A DNA stretch of 59,270 nucleotides from an uncultured Paracoccaceae bacterium (GTDB lineage Bacteria; Pseudomonadota; Alphaproteobacteria; Rhodobacterales; Rhodobacteraceae), in contig CANMFL010000011.1 of NCBI GenBank assembly GCA_947497185.1, forward strand, positions 1 to 59,270, in the 5' to 3' direction. Positions 11,101 to 19,100 of this stretch are shown here, in pieces (positions within the stretch are counted from its first letter, which is position 1; the number at the start of each line of letters is the position of its first letter). The notes beneath the pieces are model-generated. The model worked only from the letters and a program-made list of their open reading frames with translations. It was not told the origin of the DNA and ran no database searches. The translations under genes and the position numbers were made by a program.

Positions 11101-11795
11101 TGGCCGAAATGAACCGTGCGTTGAACAACACGATTACCCAAGTGTGCCGCGATACGATCACGGGTTTCTTCCCGTTCTCGAATTCGCAGCGGCAGGTGCC
11201 GACGGGTGACTTTGGGCGCTTCTTTGGGCCGGGCGGCGATATGGATGTGTATTACAACACCTATCTTGCGCAGCACGTTCTGGCGACGGGTGACGGTCTG
11301 GCCGTTGATCCCAACAGCCCGCTGGCTGATCGTTTGTCCACGGCTGCGATCCGTCAGTTTGATCGCGCGATCAAGATCAGACGGGCGTATTTCGGGGCAG
11401 GGGGCACGACGCCAGAGGTGCAGATTACGATTTCGCACGAGGCATCGCATCCCACGATTGAGCAGGCCCATCTGGAAATTAACGGTGTGAACACGATCAC
11501 GGCTGCGGGCGATCCGCCCAAGACGGTGACGTGGCCGGGGGCTGGTGCATCGACGACGTTGCAAGTGTTCCCGACGTTGGACCGCAATTCGACACGGGAA
11601 TTCCGTGGCGGTCAGTGGACGATTGTAGAGTTTCTGCGCTCGGCGGCATCGACGCAGCGCACGGGTAACACTTTGCGTTCCACGTTCAATGTGGGCGGTC
11701 GGTCGATCACCTATGACATCAGTTTCAACACGACGTCGAACCCGTTCACCATGCCTGAGCTTTCCGAGTTCAGCTGCCCGCAGAGCCTAGATTGA
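8196..11795 (+). CDS. tssM: T6SS membrane complex protein TssM (IcmF family)
   Basis: 1,199 residues, full length for TssM. Two N-terminal membrane helices lie at about 13-32 and 44-61. A cytoplasmic GTPase-like domain has the Walker A GPPGAGKTT at about 120-128 and DTAGRY soon after. A third helix follows at about 430-455 (AVALGGIGLVTAALLAAFGI), then a long periplasmic region with the IcmF-related and C-terminal beta domains. TssM spans the inner membrane and forms the trans-envelope channel with TssL. In systems with TssJ its C-terminus binds that lipoprotein; no TssJ gene is seen in this window. It begins directly after the tssL stop and its TGA overlaps the tagF ATG (TGATG), so it is translationally coupled. 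Confidence 0.96.
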   Translation: MKKFFKWRPWMRIPAIVLGILCLFIAIWFGFPMIPLAIFQTIWLRATVLGVIVSIILIVQFFKWRKRRKLAAAMEAELIAPEPEGDGKVLSEKMSGALAKLKKSGGATYLYDLPWYVIIGPPGAGKTTALRNSGIEFPVSGDDGDDGGMEGFGGTRYCDWWFAEDAIMIDTAGRYTTQDSNASADSASWTSFLELLKKSRPNQPINGVMLAFSAEDMMTMNDQELSDHAETVRARLGELHEHLRVDFPVYVLFTKSDLISGFREYFSSFNINRRKNVWGVTFQTKDRKEDTFEQVKPEFDKLVSRLSDELIDRLSEEPDGISRVAIFGLPGQMALMRDNVSEFLRRVFAPSKHNTNAILRGFYFTSGTQEGTPIDQVLGAMSQTADASVGMAPAFMSGQGKSFFIHDLLKKVIFEERDWVSHDMGAIRRTAILRAVALGGIGLVTAALLAAFGISFWQNQTLVNVADTEAGSYSRAAQFEIERTEIEDPSLEPILPYLERLRLMPAGYGETAEPTMWEGFGLGQRERLSAATENAYADALEQMFRPRLILELETRLSELRNTEEPAEIYRALKVYLLLGGDNEHSDDDAIKTWFDDLWFAEYTGLNGLDTRETLAAHLDAMLTLDGRRDVGVKLDETTITTARSSIVQMSLADQAYSLIKDRSKAAGLLDFRLEDALGVQGDLVFETVDGSDLNTVTIDGLYTYEGFWSFFFEQLTEVGDALEADKWVLGDQASLVNFDAQMAGLDQALQTTYRRDFEDAWSQMFDEIRLANMSADAPLYDTLGIAAAPFASPILQLVKAVDNETKLTRELDELAAQLAGAEDGSVAGNAAGDVGNFLVRDQLRRGPRTLRILTDSVRNSGKDQTRVNGSSGGDSPTRSVERLTQIFENWHILLEGPEGQRPIDIVLADLEAIRGNLRLATSNPAQSAALLPQLLSNLTRNNSRLPEPLRKIVTDAESDFRSEATDATLAEMNRALNNTITQVCRDTITGFFPFSNSQRQVPTGDFGRFFGPGGDMDVYYNTYLAQHVLATGDGLAVDPNSPLADRLSTAAIRQFDRAIKIRRAYFGAGGTTPEVQITISHEASHPTIEQAHLEINGVNTITAAGDPPKTVTWPGAGASTTLQVFPTLDRNSTREFRGGQWTIVEFLRSAASTQRTGNTLRSTFNVGGRSITYDISFNTTSNPFTMPELSEFSCPQSLD

Positions 11796-12526
11796 TGAGC
11801 GGCGTGACCCCATCGGTTGGGATTTACGGCAAGCATCTGGCGTTTGGCGATTTTGTCACGGGCGGGCTGCCGTCCGAGACGCAGACCGCGCTGGAAATGT
11901 GGCTGAACAAGATGCTGCCCGCGTTGCGCGATCTGGACGAGACGACATGGCAGGACCGCTTTGACCACGCGCCGGAATTGCGGGTGTGGTTTGGTGCGGG
12001 ACTGATGCCGGGCGGTTTTTGTGGCGTGATCCGGCCCGCGCAGGATAAGGTGGGACGTAGGTTCCCGATGGTGGCGGGTGTCACGCATTGCGGGCAATTG
12101 CCGCCGATGCTGGATAGCGGCGTTGATTTGTACGACGCGCTGGGTGTGGCGCTGGATAGTTTCCGGCGCGGGTCCGGTGATGGTGCCGAAGAATTTGCGG
12201 CCCATGTTTTGAACATGACGGCCCCTGTGATTGCCCTGCGCGAAGATAGCACGCCTGATTTCTGGGCTGCGCGTCCGGACGGTGATCTGGGTCGTCTGGC
12301 TGGCGATATTGCGATTGCGGATCACGAACGTGCCGCCGTTGGCCGCAGCTATATGTGGGTGCATGGTGCGGGTGGAGTGGCAATTCACGCCGCCGATCAG
12401 TTGCAATCCGCTGACGTTATTAACTGGCTGATGACGGACGCTGTCCGCACACCGCCAACCGTTATTGAGCCTGAAACAGGTATATTAGAGACAGAACCTG
12501 CGTCCGACCCGCAGCCAACGATTTAG
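11795..12526 (+). CDS. tagF: T6SS accessory protein TagF (ImpM family)
   Basis: 243 residues. The N-terminus VGIYGKHLAFGDFVTGGLP follows the TagF/ImpM pattern (GFYGKLPSxGDFV). TagF is a cytoplasmic negative regulator of T6SS assembly that is relieved by the threonine-phosphorylation pathway or acts independently of it; in Pseudomonas and Agrobacterium it acts with PppA and Fha, and in some species it is fused to PppA. Here it is a separate gene immediately before pppA, which supports joint function. The ATG at 11795 shares its A with the tssM stop. The last 25 residues are a Pro/Glu/Thr-rich tail (PPTVIEPETGILETEP). Confidence 0.88.
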   Translation: MSGVTPSVGIYGKHLAFGDFVTGGLPSETQTALEMWLNKMLPALRDLDETTWQDRFDHAPELRVWFGAGLMPGGFCGVIRPAQDKVGRRFPMVAGVTHCGQLPPMLDSGVDLYDALGVALDSFRRGSGDGAEEFAAHVLNMTAPVIALREDSTPDFWAARPDGDLGRLAGDIAIADHERAAVGRSYMWVHGAGGVAIHAADQLQSADVINWLMTDAVRTPPTVIEPETGILETEPASDPQPTI

Positions 12527-12536
12527 GAATTTCGCA

Positions 12537-13289
12537 ATGCCCAACGACTATTTTCGGATTGAGACTGGCGGGTTAACCGATACGGGCTGTGTGCGCGATC
12601 ACAACGAAGACAGCTTTGTGGTGCGGCCCGATCAAGGGATTTGGGTGGTTGCTGATGGTATGGGCGGCCACGATGCGGGCGATTATGCCAGCCAGACGAT
12701 CACGGGTGAAATGGCGTCGGTCGGTTTTTCGATTTCGACCAGCGATCTGCAAGCGCGCTTTATGGAACGATTGGGGCGGGCGCATCATCAGATCAGGGCC
12801 CATGCGGAAAGTCTGGGGGGCGGCACGGTCGGTGCGACGCTCGTGGGGCTGTTGATTTTTGAAGCGGAATTTGCTGTGATCTGGTCGGGTGATAGCCGGA
12901 TTTACCGGATGCGTGAGGGCGTGCTGGAACAGCTGACAAAGGATCACACCGAGGTCCGCGAGCTGCTCGAAGCGGGGATGATTACACCCGAAGAGGCCGA
13001 GACATGGCCTCGCAAGAATGTGATTACCCGCGCGATTGGCGTCTCGGACGAGCCGAACTGCGATATCGCGACGGGGAATGTACGGGCGGGCGATGTGTTT
13101 TTGCTTTGCTCTGATGGGTTGACTGAACATAACAGCGATGCGGATTTGCAGCAGATTTTGCACGGTGCGACGACCCCGCAAGAAGCCTGTGATCTGATGA
13201 TCGCGCAAACACTGGAACGCGGCGCGAAGGACAATACCACGGCTGTGGTTGTCACGGTTGCGCCGTCTGATGTGGACATTTGGACATGA
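12537..13289 (+). CDS. pppA: PP2C-family Ser/Thr protein phosphatase PppA of the T6SS
   Basis: 250 residues, a complete bacterial PP2C domain. Metal-binding motifs are visible: DHNEDSF near residue 22, VADGMGGHDAG near 38, GDSRIYR near 121, SDGLTEHNSD near 192 and DNTTAVVV near the end. PppA removes phosphate from PpkA substrates such as Fha or TssL and switches the T6SS off. It has a good ribosome-binding site (AGGA) 8 bases before the ATG. Its TGA overlaps the ppkA ATG (ATGA at 13286-13289), so phosphatase and kinase are made together. All catalytic aspartates appear intact. Confidence 0.93.
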   Translation: MPNDYFRIETGGLTDTGCVRDHNEDSFVVRPDQGIWVVADGMGGHDAGDYASQTITGEMASVGFSISTSDLQARFMERLGRAHHQIRAHAESLGGGTVGATLVGLLIFEAEFAVIWSGDSRIYRMREGVLEQLTKDHTEVRELLEAGMITPEEAETWPRKNVITRAIGVSDEPNCDIATGNVRAGDVFLLCSDGLTEHNSDADLQQILHGATTPQEACDLMIAQTLERGAKDNTTAVVVTVAPSDVDIWT

Positions 13290-15796
13290 CAGACGACGAT
13301 TCAGACAAGACTAAAATCTCGGCGCTTCCGCCGATCTCGCCTCTGAAACAGATAGAACTTGATGGGGATGGCGGACGCACGATTATCTCGACCAGTGCGT
13401 TGGGCAAACCTGTCGCGGCGGCAGACGAACCGACGATTCCGCCTGTCTCTGATCCGGTAGACGTCCCGCCTGAAGAGGTGCCAGAGGACGCGCCGATTGA
13501 AGATCCGGTTGATGTGCCTGACGAGACGCCAGCGGATATTCCGGTGGAAGTACCTGATGAAACTCCGGCGGATGATCCTGCGCCGATTGAAAATCCTATC
13601 GAGGCGCCGGTTGAAATCCCTGTGGAGGAGCCCGAGGAAGAACCAGCCGCACCCCCGATCGAGGTGCCTGACCGGACCATCATCGAAGACCCGTTTGCCC
13701 CGCCACCCACCAGCGAGCCGCCCGCTGCGATGGCGGTTTTGCCTGACGCAGAGCCTGTCGCGCCGATTGTGACGACGCCGCCTGACGATGTGCCTGTTGA
13801 TCCGATTGCACAACCTATTGATGTGGCACCCGTGTCCGAGCCACCAGCAGCGTCGATCCCGCCAGCGCGTGAGCCGTCTAGCGTTCCGGCTGCCGCACCG
13901 ATGCCAACGCCGCCGCCTGTTGCCGTGTCCGACGGTGGTGCGGTTCCGATTGGGACGGTGATTAACAACAACTACGCCATCACGCAGCTGATCAGCGCGG
14001 GTGGTATGGGCGAAGTTTTCCGTGGTGAAAACACGTTCACGGGTGATGCTGTTGCGATTAAAATCGTGCTGCAATCGCTGGCCCATGACGAAAAAATCGC
14101 GGCCTTGTTCAAGCGCGAAGCCAAGGTGCTGTGCGGTCTGTCTGACAAATCCATCGTGCGGTATTACAACTTTGTCCGTGACGCTGATCTGGACCGTTTC
14201 TGCCTGATCATGGAATTCATCGACGGCATTGCGCTGTCGGATCACGTCAAGGATGTCGCCCCGCTGACCCGCGAAGAAGGGTATCGTTTGCTGCACCGTT
14301 TGGCTGATGGTCTGGCGCGTGCCCATGCGATGGATGTTGTCCACCGCGACCTGTCGCCTGACAACGTGATGCTACGCGACGGCGACATTGACGAAGCGGT
14401 GCTGATTGATTTCGGCATCGCGAAATCCAGTGAAATGGCCGAAAGCACACTGCACGGGCAGTTGGCGGGTAAGTTCAAATATATCTCGCCGGAACAGCTG
14501 GGTCACTTTGGCGGGGAAATTGGTCCGCGCACTGATATTTACGGGCTGGGTCTGTTAATGGCAGCCGCCCTGCGTGGTGAGCCGCTGGATATGGGCAGCT
14601 CCGTGGTCGAGGCCGTAGATGCGCGACGCGGCATTCCGGATGTGTCGGATATTGATCCGGCGTTGCGCCCGTTGATCGCGCATATGTTGGAGCCTAATCC
14701 AGCGGACCGCCCAGCCACCATGAGCGATATCGCGTGGCTGCTGGATCATCCCGAGCAAATCCCCGAAAAATACGGGCGATCCGAAGGAATGATTCCACCG
14801 GGTCAAACCAGCCTCGCGCCGCAAGGTTTCGTGTCGTCGGCAGGTCTACAAAGCCCGCCGGGCACGGGTATTCGTCAGCCGAGCATCGTGCCATCGGCGG
14901 GGGTTAACGACGCGACATCCAGCCCGTTTGGCGCAAGCGCGTCGCCGCATGGGCATACGTTGTCGCAACCTGGTCAAACGATGAACCAAGCGCGTCCAGC
15001 ACAGAAAAAATCTGGCGGCGGTGCTGCGGGTGCTGTGCGCTGGTTGATTTTACTGGGGATGTTGGGCGCGGGTGGCTATTACCTGTCGCAGAATACCGAC
15101 CTGATTTTCCCTGCGGAGACGGCGGGCGAGGGTGAACCTTTGCCTGATGTTGCAGCGAATACGCCTGATGGGCCGATGACGCGCGGATCGTTTTTGGCGG
15201 GCTATCACGAGGGCGAATGTGGTTTTGCCGAACGTATATCTGCAGGTCCGCAAGCAGGTACAATCGCGACATATAGCGATGATCCAGCGGTGTTTGACGG
15301 GCTGATCGGCGACTACGAGGACTTGTTTGACGCGGCCCCCGCGGTGCAGTCGTTCACGTTGGACCCTGTGCAATGTCCGGCGGCGGACCTTGCTAAAATC
15401 TTGGCCAAGAACCCCGGTTCGGCCCCGATTTTGACGTTGGATAGCACGTTGATGGAAAATGGTGGGTCAATCGTGGGCCGCCTGTCGGATCGTCGCGGTC
15501 GGCCTGTTTGGTTGGCCTTGGTCACGACCCAAGGCGGCGTTTACAACCTGACGGACCGCTTGGCAGAACAGGCGGACGGCTCTGCGACTTTCAGCTTTCA
15601 GCTGAACGCGCCTGAAGGCAGCGACGCGCAACCGCAGGTGTTGGTGGCCTTGGCCGCTGATTCACCGCTGATCGCTGCGGCGACGACGGTCGACGGGACC
15701 AATGCGGCATCCGTGATGCCCTTGCTTGAGGCCGAGATCTTGGGCCGCGATGGCGAAGCGGGCATGACGTTGGCATATTTTGATCTGAAACCCTAA
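13286..15796 (+). CDS. ppkA: Membrane Ser/Thr protein kinase PpkA of the T6SS with a periplasmic C-terminal domain
   Basis: 836 residues. Residues 1-215 are an acidic Pro-rich tail with Thr motifs (GGRTIIST, PDRTIIEDPF) resembling those in TssL. The Hanks-type kinase domain spans about 222-490: glycine loop ISAGGMGEVFRG, AIKIV lysine, HRDLSPDNVM, DFGIAKS, activation loop, and SPEQLGHFGGEIGPRTDIYGLG. A linker and one membrane helix at about 583-600 (WLILLGMLGAGGYYL) lead to a periplasmic domain of about 230 residues. That domain has Cys645 and Cys697, 52 residues apart, and matches the C-terminus of the TonB-like protein at 16088-17509 almost without gaps. The ATG at 13286 overlaps the pppA stop; TTG 13280 is less likely. 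It is last in the tssK operon and converges on the 15811-16053 gene 14 bases away. Confidence 0.93.
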   Translation: MTDDDSDKTKISALPPISPLKQIELDGDGGRTIISTSALGKPVAAADEPTIPPVSDPVDVPPEEVPEDAPIEDPVDVPDETPADIPVEVPDETPADDPAPIENPIEAPVEIPVEEPEEEPAAPPIEVPDRTIIEDPFAPPPTSEPPAAMAVLPDAEPVAPIVTTPPDDVPVDPIAQPIDVAPVSEPPAASIPPAREPSSVPAAAPMPTPPPVAVSDGGAVPIGTVINNNYAITQLISAGGMGEVFRGENTFTGDAVAIKIVLQSLAHDEKIAALFKREAKVLCGLSDKSIVRYYNFVRDADLDRFCLIMEFIDGIALSDHVKDVAPLTREEGYRLLHRLADGLARAHAMDVVHRDLSPDNVMLRDGDIDEAVLIDFGIAKSSEMAESTLHGQLAGKFKYISPEQLGHFGGEIGPRTDIYGLGLLMAAALRGEPLDMGSSVVEAVDARRGIPDVSDIDPALRPLIAHMLEPNPADRPATMSDIAWLLDHPEQIPEKYGRSEGMIPPGQTSLAPQGFVSSAGLQSPPGTGIRQPSIVPSAGVNDATSSPFGASASPHGHTLSQPGQTMNQARPAQKKSGGGAAGAVRWLILLGMLGAGGYYLSQNTDLIFPAETAGEGEPLPDVAANTPDGPMTRGSFLAGYHEGECGFAERISAGPQAGTIATYSDDPAVFDGLIGDYEDLFDAAPAVQSFTLDPVQCPAADLAKILAKNPGSAPILTLDSTLMENGGSIVGRLSDRRGRPVWLALVTTQGGVYNLTDRLAEQADGSATFSFQLNAPEGSDAQPQVLVALAADSPLIAAATTVDGTNAASVMPLLEAEILGRDGEAGMTLAYFDLKP

Positions 15797-15810
15797 GCGA
15801 TCAGCCGCGC

Positions 15811-16053
15811 TTAAAAGAGCAGCCCGATCCCGTAGCCGATGCCGTAAACCACCGCCGCGAGGACAAGGTGAAGCGGTAGGCTGCCGATGTAGAACATCAC
15901 GGGAGATGCGCCTGCGGCCTGTAATTCAGCGATGCGCGTGCGCGGTGTGAACATGCCGATGAGCGCGTTCACCAGCGCGAAAATCACAATGAACAGTAGC
16001 GACCATTGCTGAAAGCCGACTGCGGCGAGCAGGATCAGGGAAAGCGTGGCCAT
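15811..16053 (-). CDS. Small two-helix membrane protein, unknown function
   Basis: 80 residues with two clear hydrophobic segments (about 4-36 and 52-78) separated by a short charged loop (TPRTRIAELQAAG). No family is recognised with certainty. It follows the TonB-like gene on the same strand after 34 bases and is probably the last gene of the exbB-exbD-exbD-tonB-like operon. A role in the same inner-membrane complex is plausible but is context only. Confidence 0.7.
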   Translation of the reverse strand: MATLSLILLAAVGFQQWSLLFIVIFALVNALIGMFTPRTRIAELQAAGASPVMFYIGSLPLHLVLAAVVYGIGYGIGLLF

Positions 16054-16087
16054 TATGAACGGTGTCCTTGTCAGTCGTTAAGTATCT

Positions 16088-17509
16088 TTAGCGCACATCA
16101 AACGGCAGCATGACGATGGGAATGTTCGTCCCGACTTCGCTTGCGAGCGCGTCGAAATAGTCGGACGCGAGTTGCCCGTTTTGCGCATCTACGGATTGCG
16201 GACGGCTGTTGGTGCCGATGGCGACAAGCAGCTGTTTGGTGTCGCGAGTGGCCCCTGCACGGCGCAAAGGCACGTCGAACTGGGCTTTGTCACCGACGAA
16301 CGACAGATATTTACCAAGGTCTTGCACGACGCCATTGTCGTCGATCATGATAAGCGACACGTAGCGTCCGGCGGTCCCACCGACAGCGCCTGTCAACTCG
16401 TCACCGCTGGTGATTTGGTCAATTTCCAACCCGAATGACATGCGGAACGCGGGGTAGCTGCGGTTCTGGCGCACATAGTCCAGCACCGCACATTGCCGCG
16501 CATCCATCAGCACGGACCGCTGGCCGGGGCGCGGTTCGATGCCGTCGAGGATTGCAGAGGCGTAGGGTGCGACGTCTGCTTCAGATGCGGTGAGGATCAG
16601 CAATTCGGGCGCACCGTTGGCCGCCATCTGTGGGATCGCGATCAGACACGTGTCGCTGACGTTAGTGCGGATACGGCTGACCAATTCGCTGACAACCGCC
16701 TCGGGCGTGCCGGGGGCGGGGGGTGCGATTGTGGGCAAGCTGCGCACCGGACGGGCGGCGGCGGCAGTGGCTGCTGCGTTGCTGATGGTGCCGATGCCCA
16801 GACGCGGTGTGATCCGTTCAGGGCTGGCCTGACCAGTGGTCGGCGACAGGGACGCGAACTGCTCGCCCGTGGTTGATCCGGTGGCGGCTGGTGCGTCGCT
16901 TTCTTGTGGTTGTAATGGGCTGATCGGGTCCGGTTCATTGCCCGTGGTTTGGTCAATCGGGTCGATTGTATCAGGTGCGGGCGCGTCGATGGGGTCAGTC
17001 CCGTCGATCGGGTCGATCTCGTCGGGCGTTTCGGTGACGGCTGCGACCTCTACGGGTGGTTCAACCTCGTCGGGATCGCCTGCTGGGTCAGGTTCTACGA
17101 CCTCGGGGATGACTTCGGGCTCTGTCACGTTTTCGGCCTGATCGATGTCTGGTGTGACCTCGTCAATCGGATCTTCGGGGACTACCGGATCAACGATGTC
17201 GTCGGTGGGCGTCAGCGGATCAAGCGTTTCCGGATCGGCAAATTCACCATCCAAATCTTCGTTCGCAGCGTCGATTGGTTCTGCGTTTTCGATGCCTTCT
17301 GACTGACTGGTTGCACTGACAATCGCGTTGTTATCAAGCACAAGCGAGGTAATCAGCAGGTCAGGGCGTTCGGGCGTTTTTTCGGGGATCAGACGATCCA
17401 GATCGACGGTAAAGTTGAACAACAGATAGGCGGCACCGACATGAACGACCGCGGATAGGCCCAATGCCTCGGCCCAGTGGATGGCTTTTTCGTTGGGGCG
17501 CAGGCTCAT
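16088..17509 (-). CDS. TonB/TolA-like periplasm-spanning protein with a domain shared with PpkA
   Basis: 473 residues. The N-terminus is cytoplasmic with one membrane anchor at about 16-34 (LGLSAVVHVGAAYLLFNF; the S..H pattern is common in TonB/TolA anchors). An extended acidic, Pro-rich segment at about 75-230 (repeated DPxDxxxP) could span the periplasm. A globular C-terminal domain lies at about 270-473. That domain does not resemble the TonB or TolA C-terminus. Instead it matches the periplasmic end of PpkA: Cys288 and Cys340 are 52 apart as in PpkA (645/697), GR occurs 41 residues after the second Cys in both, and a GV...L...L pattern follows at the same spacing. The start overlaps the upstream ExbD stop (ATGA, 17506-17509). 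It is presumably energised by the ExbB-ExbD genes upstream; the outer partner is unknown. Confidence 0.85.
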   Translation of the reverse strand: MSLRPNEKAIHWAEALGLSAVVHVGAAYLLFNFTVDLDRLIPEKTPERPDLLITSLVLDNNAIVSATSQSEGIENAEPIDAANEDLDGEFADPETLDPLTPTDDIVDPVVPEDPIDEVTPDIDQAENVTEPEVIPEVVEPDPAGDPDEVEPPVEVAAVTETPDEIDPIDGTDPIDAPAPDTIDPIDQTTGNEPDPISPLQPQESDAPAATGSTTGEQFASLSPTTGQASPERITPRLGIGTISNAAATAAAARPVRSLPTIAPPAPGTPEAVVSELVSRIRTNVSDTCLIAIPQMAANGAPELLILTASEADVAPYASAILDGIEPRPGQRSVLMDARQCAVLDYVRQNRSYPAFRMSFGLEIDQITSGDELTGAVGGTAGRYVSLIMIDDNGVVQDLGKYLSFVGDKAQFDVPLRRAGATRDTKQLLVAIGTNSRPQSVDAQNGQLASDYFDALASEVGTNIPIVMLPFDVR

Positions 17510-17910
17510 TCTTGGGGCCCCGCTGTCCGTAGGGTCACGAGGCGCAGTTCGGCGTCTGCCAGTTCGGGACGGTTCATCACGGCGATGAGGCTGGTGGCTG
17601 GTGCGTCGCGGTTCATCAGGATGTGCAAAGTTAACGGACGTTCCAGTGGTTCAAGCGCGACTTCGAGCAGATCAGGTGCGACCGGCGCGCCGTCGAGTTC
17701 CCACGATCCATCCGCCACAACGACCAGAACGGGCGACGGCAGTTGGTCCAGCGGCAGTTCTGACGTTTCCGCCAGTTCAACGTCTGCGGCAGGCGGGTTC
17801 AACAGTTGTCCCGTCGCCAAGAAGAAGAAAATCAGCAGCAAAACGATGTTCACAATCGCGAGCGACACATCAAGTGCGATGGGTTTTTTGGCTTGCGGCA
17901 GTGGGCGCAT
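17506..17910 (-). CDS. ExbD/TolR-like protein lacking the conserved membrane aspartate
   Basis: 134 residues with one N-terminal helix at about 15-34 (VSLAIVNIVLLLIFFFLATG) and a periplasmic domain, the layout of ExbD/TolR. Aligned on the LLIFF motif with the neighbouring ExbD, the position of the proton-carrying Asp is Val20, followed by Asn21, so the key acidic residue is missing; the nearest Asp (Asp14) is one and a half helical turns earlier. It is coupled to the TonB-like gene (4-base overlap) and to the upstream ExbD (1-base overlap). It is probably a heterodimer partner of the canonical ExbD rather than a decayed gene, because frame and overlaps are intact. Confidence 0.85.
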   Translation of the reverse strand: MRPLPQAKKPIALDVSLAIVNIVLLLIFFFLATGQLLNPPAADVELAETSELPLDQLPSPVLVVVADGSWELDGAPVAPDLLEVALEPLERPLTLHILMNRDAPATSLIAVMNRPELADAELRLVTLRTAGPQE

Positions 17911-18359
17911 CAGGACGGCCCCCCTGCGATTTGAATGTTCTCGATGCCACCCGATGCCAGTGCTTCAAGGACGCTGGACAGGTCTTGCACGGTGGCCTCG
18001 TTGCGCACGACAAGAATGATCGCGGCGTCGTCATTGTTGTTCAACGCAGACGCGAGATCGGACAGCACGTCAAAGCCGAATTGCTGGCCGCCCACGACGA
18101 CATTGCCCGCATCCACGTTCCAGATTGCGACCTGCCCCAAGGGGGCGGGCTGCTGGTCAACGGGGTCTTGCGCGCCTGTGTCGGTGCCGGCTTCTTCGCC
18201 TGTGACACCGCTGCGGATGGTTAACAGAGAATAAGGCGCGAGGTTGCTCGACAGCATGAAGAAGATCAGCAGCTGAAACATGGCGTCGGCCAATGGGGTC
18301 AGCACAAAGCGGTAGCGCGCTGGCGATCTAGGGAGCGATATGGGTCTGGATAGGGCCAT
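17910..18359 (-). CDS. exbD: ExbD/TolR family proton-channel subunit (canonical)
   Basis: 149 residues. The membrane helix TPLADAMFQLLIFFMLSSNL carries Asp25, the position of the essential Asp25 of Escherichia coli ExbD, followed by the LLIFF motif. The periplasmic part (about 45-149) includes a Gly/Gln/Pro-rich insert (TGEEAGTDTGAQDPVDQQP). ExbD subunits sit inside an ExbB pentamer and couple proton flow to movement of a TonB-like partner. It lies 22 bases downstream of exbB and overlaps the second exbD by one base, so the four genes form one operon read leftwards. Confidence 0.92.
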   Translation of the reverse strand: MALSRPISLPRSPARYRFVLTPLADAMFQLLIFFMLSSNLAPYSLLTIRSGVTGEEAGTDTGAQDPVDQQPAPLGQVAIWNVDAGNVVVGGQQFGFDVLSDLASALNNNDDAAIILVVRNEATVQDLSSVLEALASGGIENIQIAGGPS

Positions 18360-18381
18360 GTTCTACACCTGACTGCCTATG

Positions 18382-19023
18382 TTATCCGGTCGCCTCTGCG
18401 TCGATACGGCCGTGGATCGCGGCGGAAATCAGCGTCTCGATGGACTGACGTTCGCTTTCGATCCGGCCTTCAAGCCATGTCGCGATAAAGTAAGTGACAA
18501 GCGCGATTGCAAGGCCAGCAGCCGTGGTGGTCAGCGCGGTCCAGATACCACCCGCGAGCAATGCAGGATCAACGGTGCCATCAGCCGTGGCGAGCGTCGC
18601 AAAAGCGTCGATCATCCCGATCACGGTGCCGAGCAGACCCAACATCGGCGCGGCTTGGACAACGGTTTCGAGAACGCGCATACGGCTGGTCATCGCGGAC
18701 AATTCAACAAGGGCGGTCTGACGGCCAAGCTCTTCGGCAAATTCAGGGGTGTTTGGACGCGCACGCAAGCCGGAAAACACCGATTGCAGCACACGGGCCA
18801 GCACTGATTTACGTTCGGCAGCGGCGGCAAATGCGTCGTCTGCCCGTCCGCCAAGCCAGTCTTGCAGGATATTCTCGGCAGAGGCCGCTTTACCGACGCC
18901 CATGCGTCCGAATTGGAATGTTTTATAAAAGGTCACTGAAATCGAAATGACCGACATTAGGGCGAGCACAGCAAAAACAATAATCGTCGGAGTGTTCAAG
19001 CCAGAGAGGTCGGGGGCGTTCAT
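18382..19023 (-). CDS. exbB: MotA/TolQ/ExbB family proton-channel protein
   Basis: 213 residues with three membrane helices (about 15-35, 130-150 and 165-190). The family core AAPMLGLLGTVIGMIDAFATLA is followed by DPALLAGGIWTALTTTAAGLAIAL, which lines the ion path in ExbB/TolQ. The ATG at 19023 (MNAPDLSG) is preferred to a start 7 codons upstream. It is the first gene of the exbB-exbD-exbD-tonB-like operon. No Tol-Pal genes (tolB, pal) accompany it, and its place between two T6SS blocks suggests a T6SS-linked rather than iron-uptake or cell-division role; this last step is inference. Confidence 0.93.
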   Translation of the reverse strand: MNAPDLSGLNTPTIIVFAVLALMSVISISVTFYKTFQFGRMGVGKAASAENILQDWLGGRADDAFAAAAERKSVLARVLQSVFSGLRARPNTPEFAEELGRQTALVELSAMTSRMRVLETVVQAAPMLGLLGTVIGMIDAFATLATADGTVDPALLAGGIWTALTTTAAGLAIALVTYFIATWLEGRIESERQSIETLISAAIHGRIDAEATG

Positions 19024-19100
19024 AGGGAAACCTTTATCAATCAAAAACAGGGTGTCGTGGTTGCGTCACGCCACCCCCTTAAATGCTTATAGTTGTAGGA

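Noticed and set aside
16088..17509. Calling this protein TonB or TolA outright
   Set aside because: Only the membrane anchor and the extended linker fit; the C-terminal domain resembles the PpkA periplasmic domain instead.
17506..17910. Second exbD as a pseudogene
   Set aside because: Frame, length and coupling to both neighbours are intact; only the aspartate is missing.
18382..19023. tolQ of a Tol-Pal system
   Set aside because: tolB, pal and ybgF are absent and two exbD-like genes follow; the general ExbB/TolQ family call is safer.
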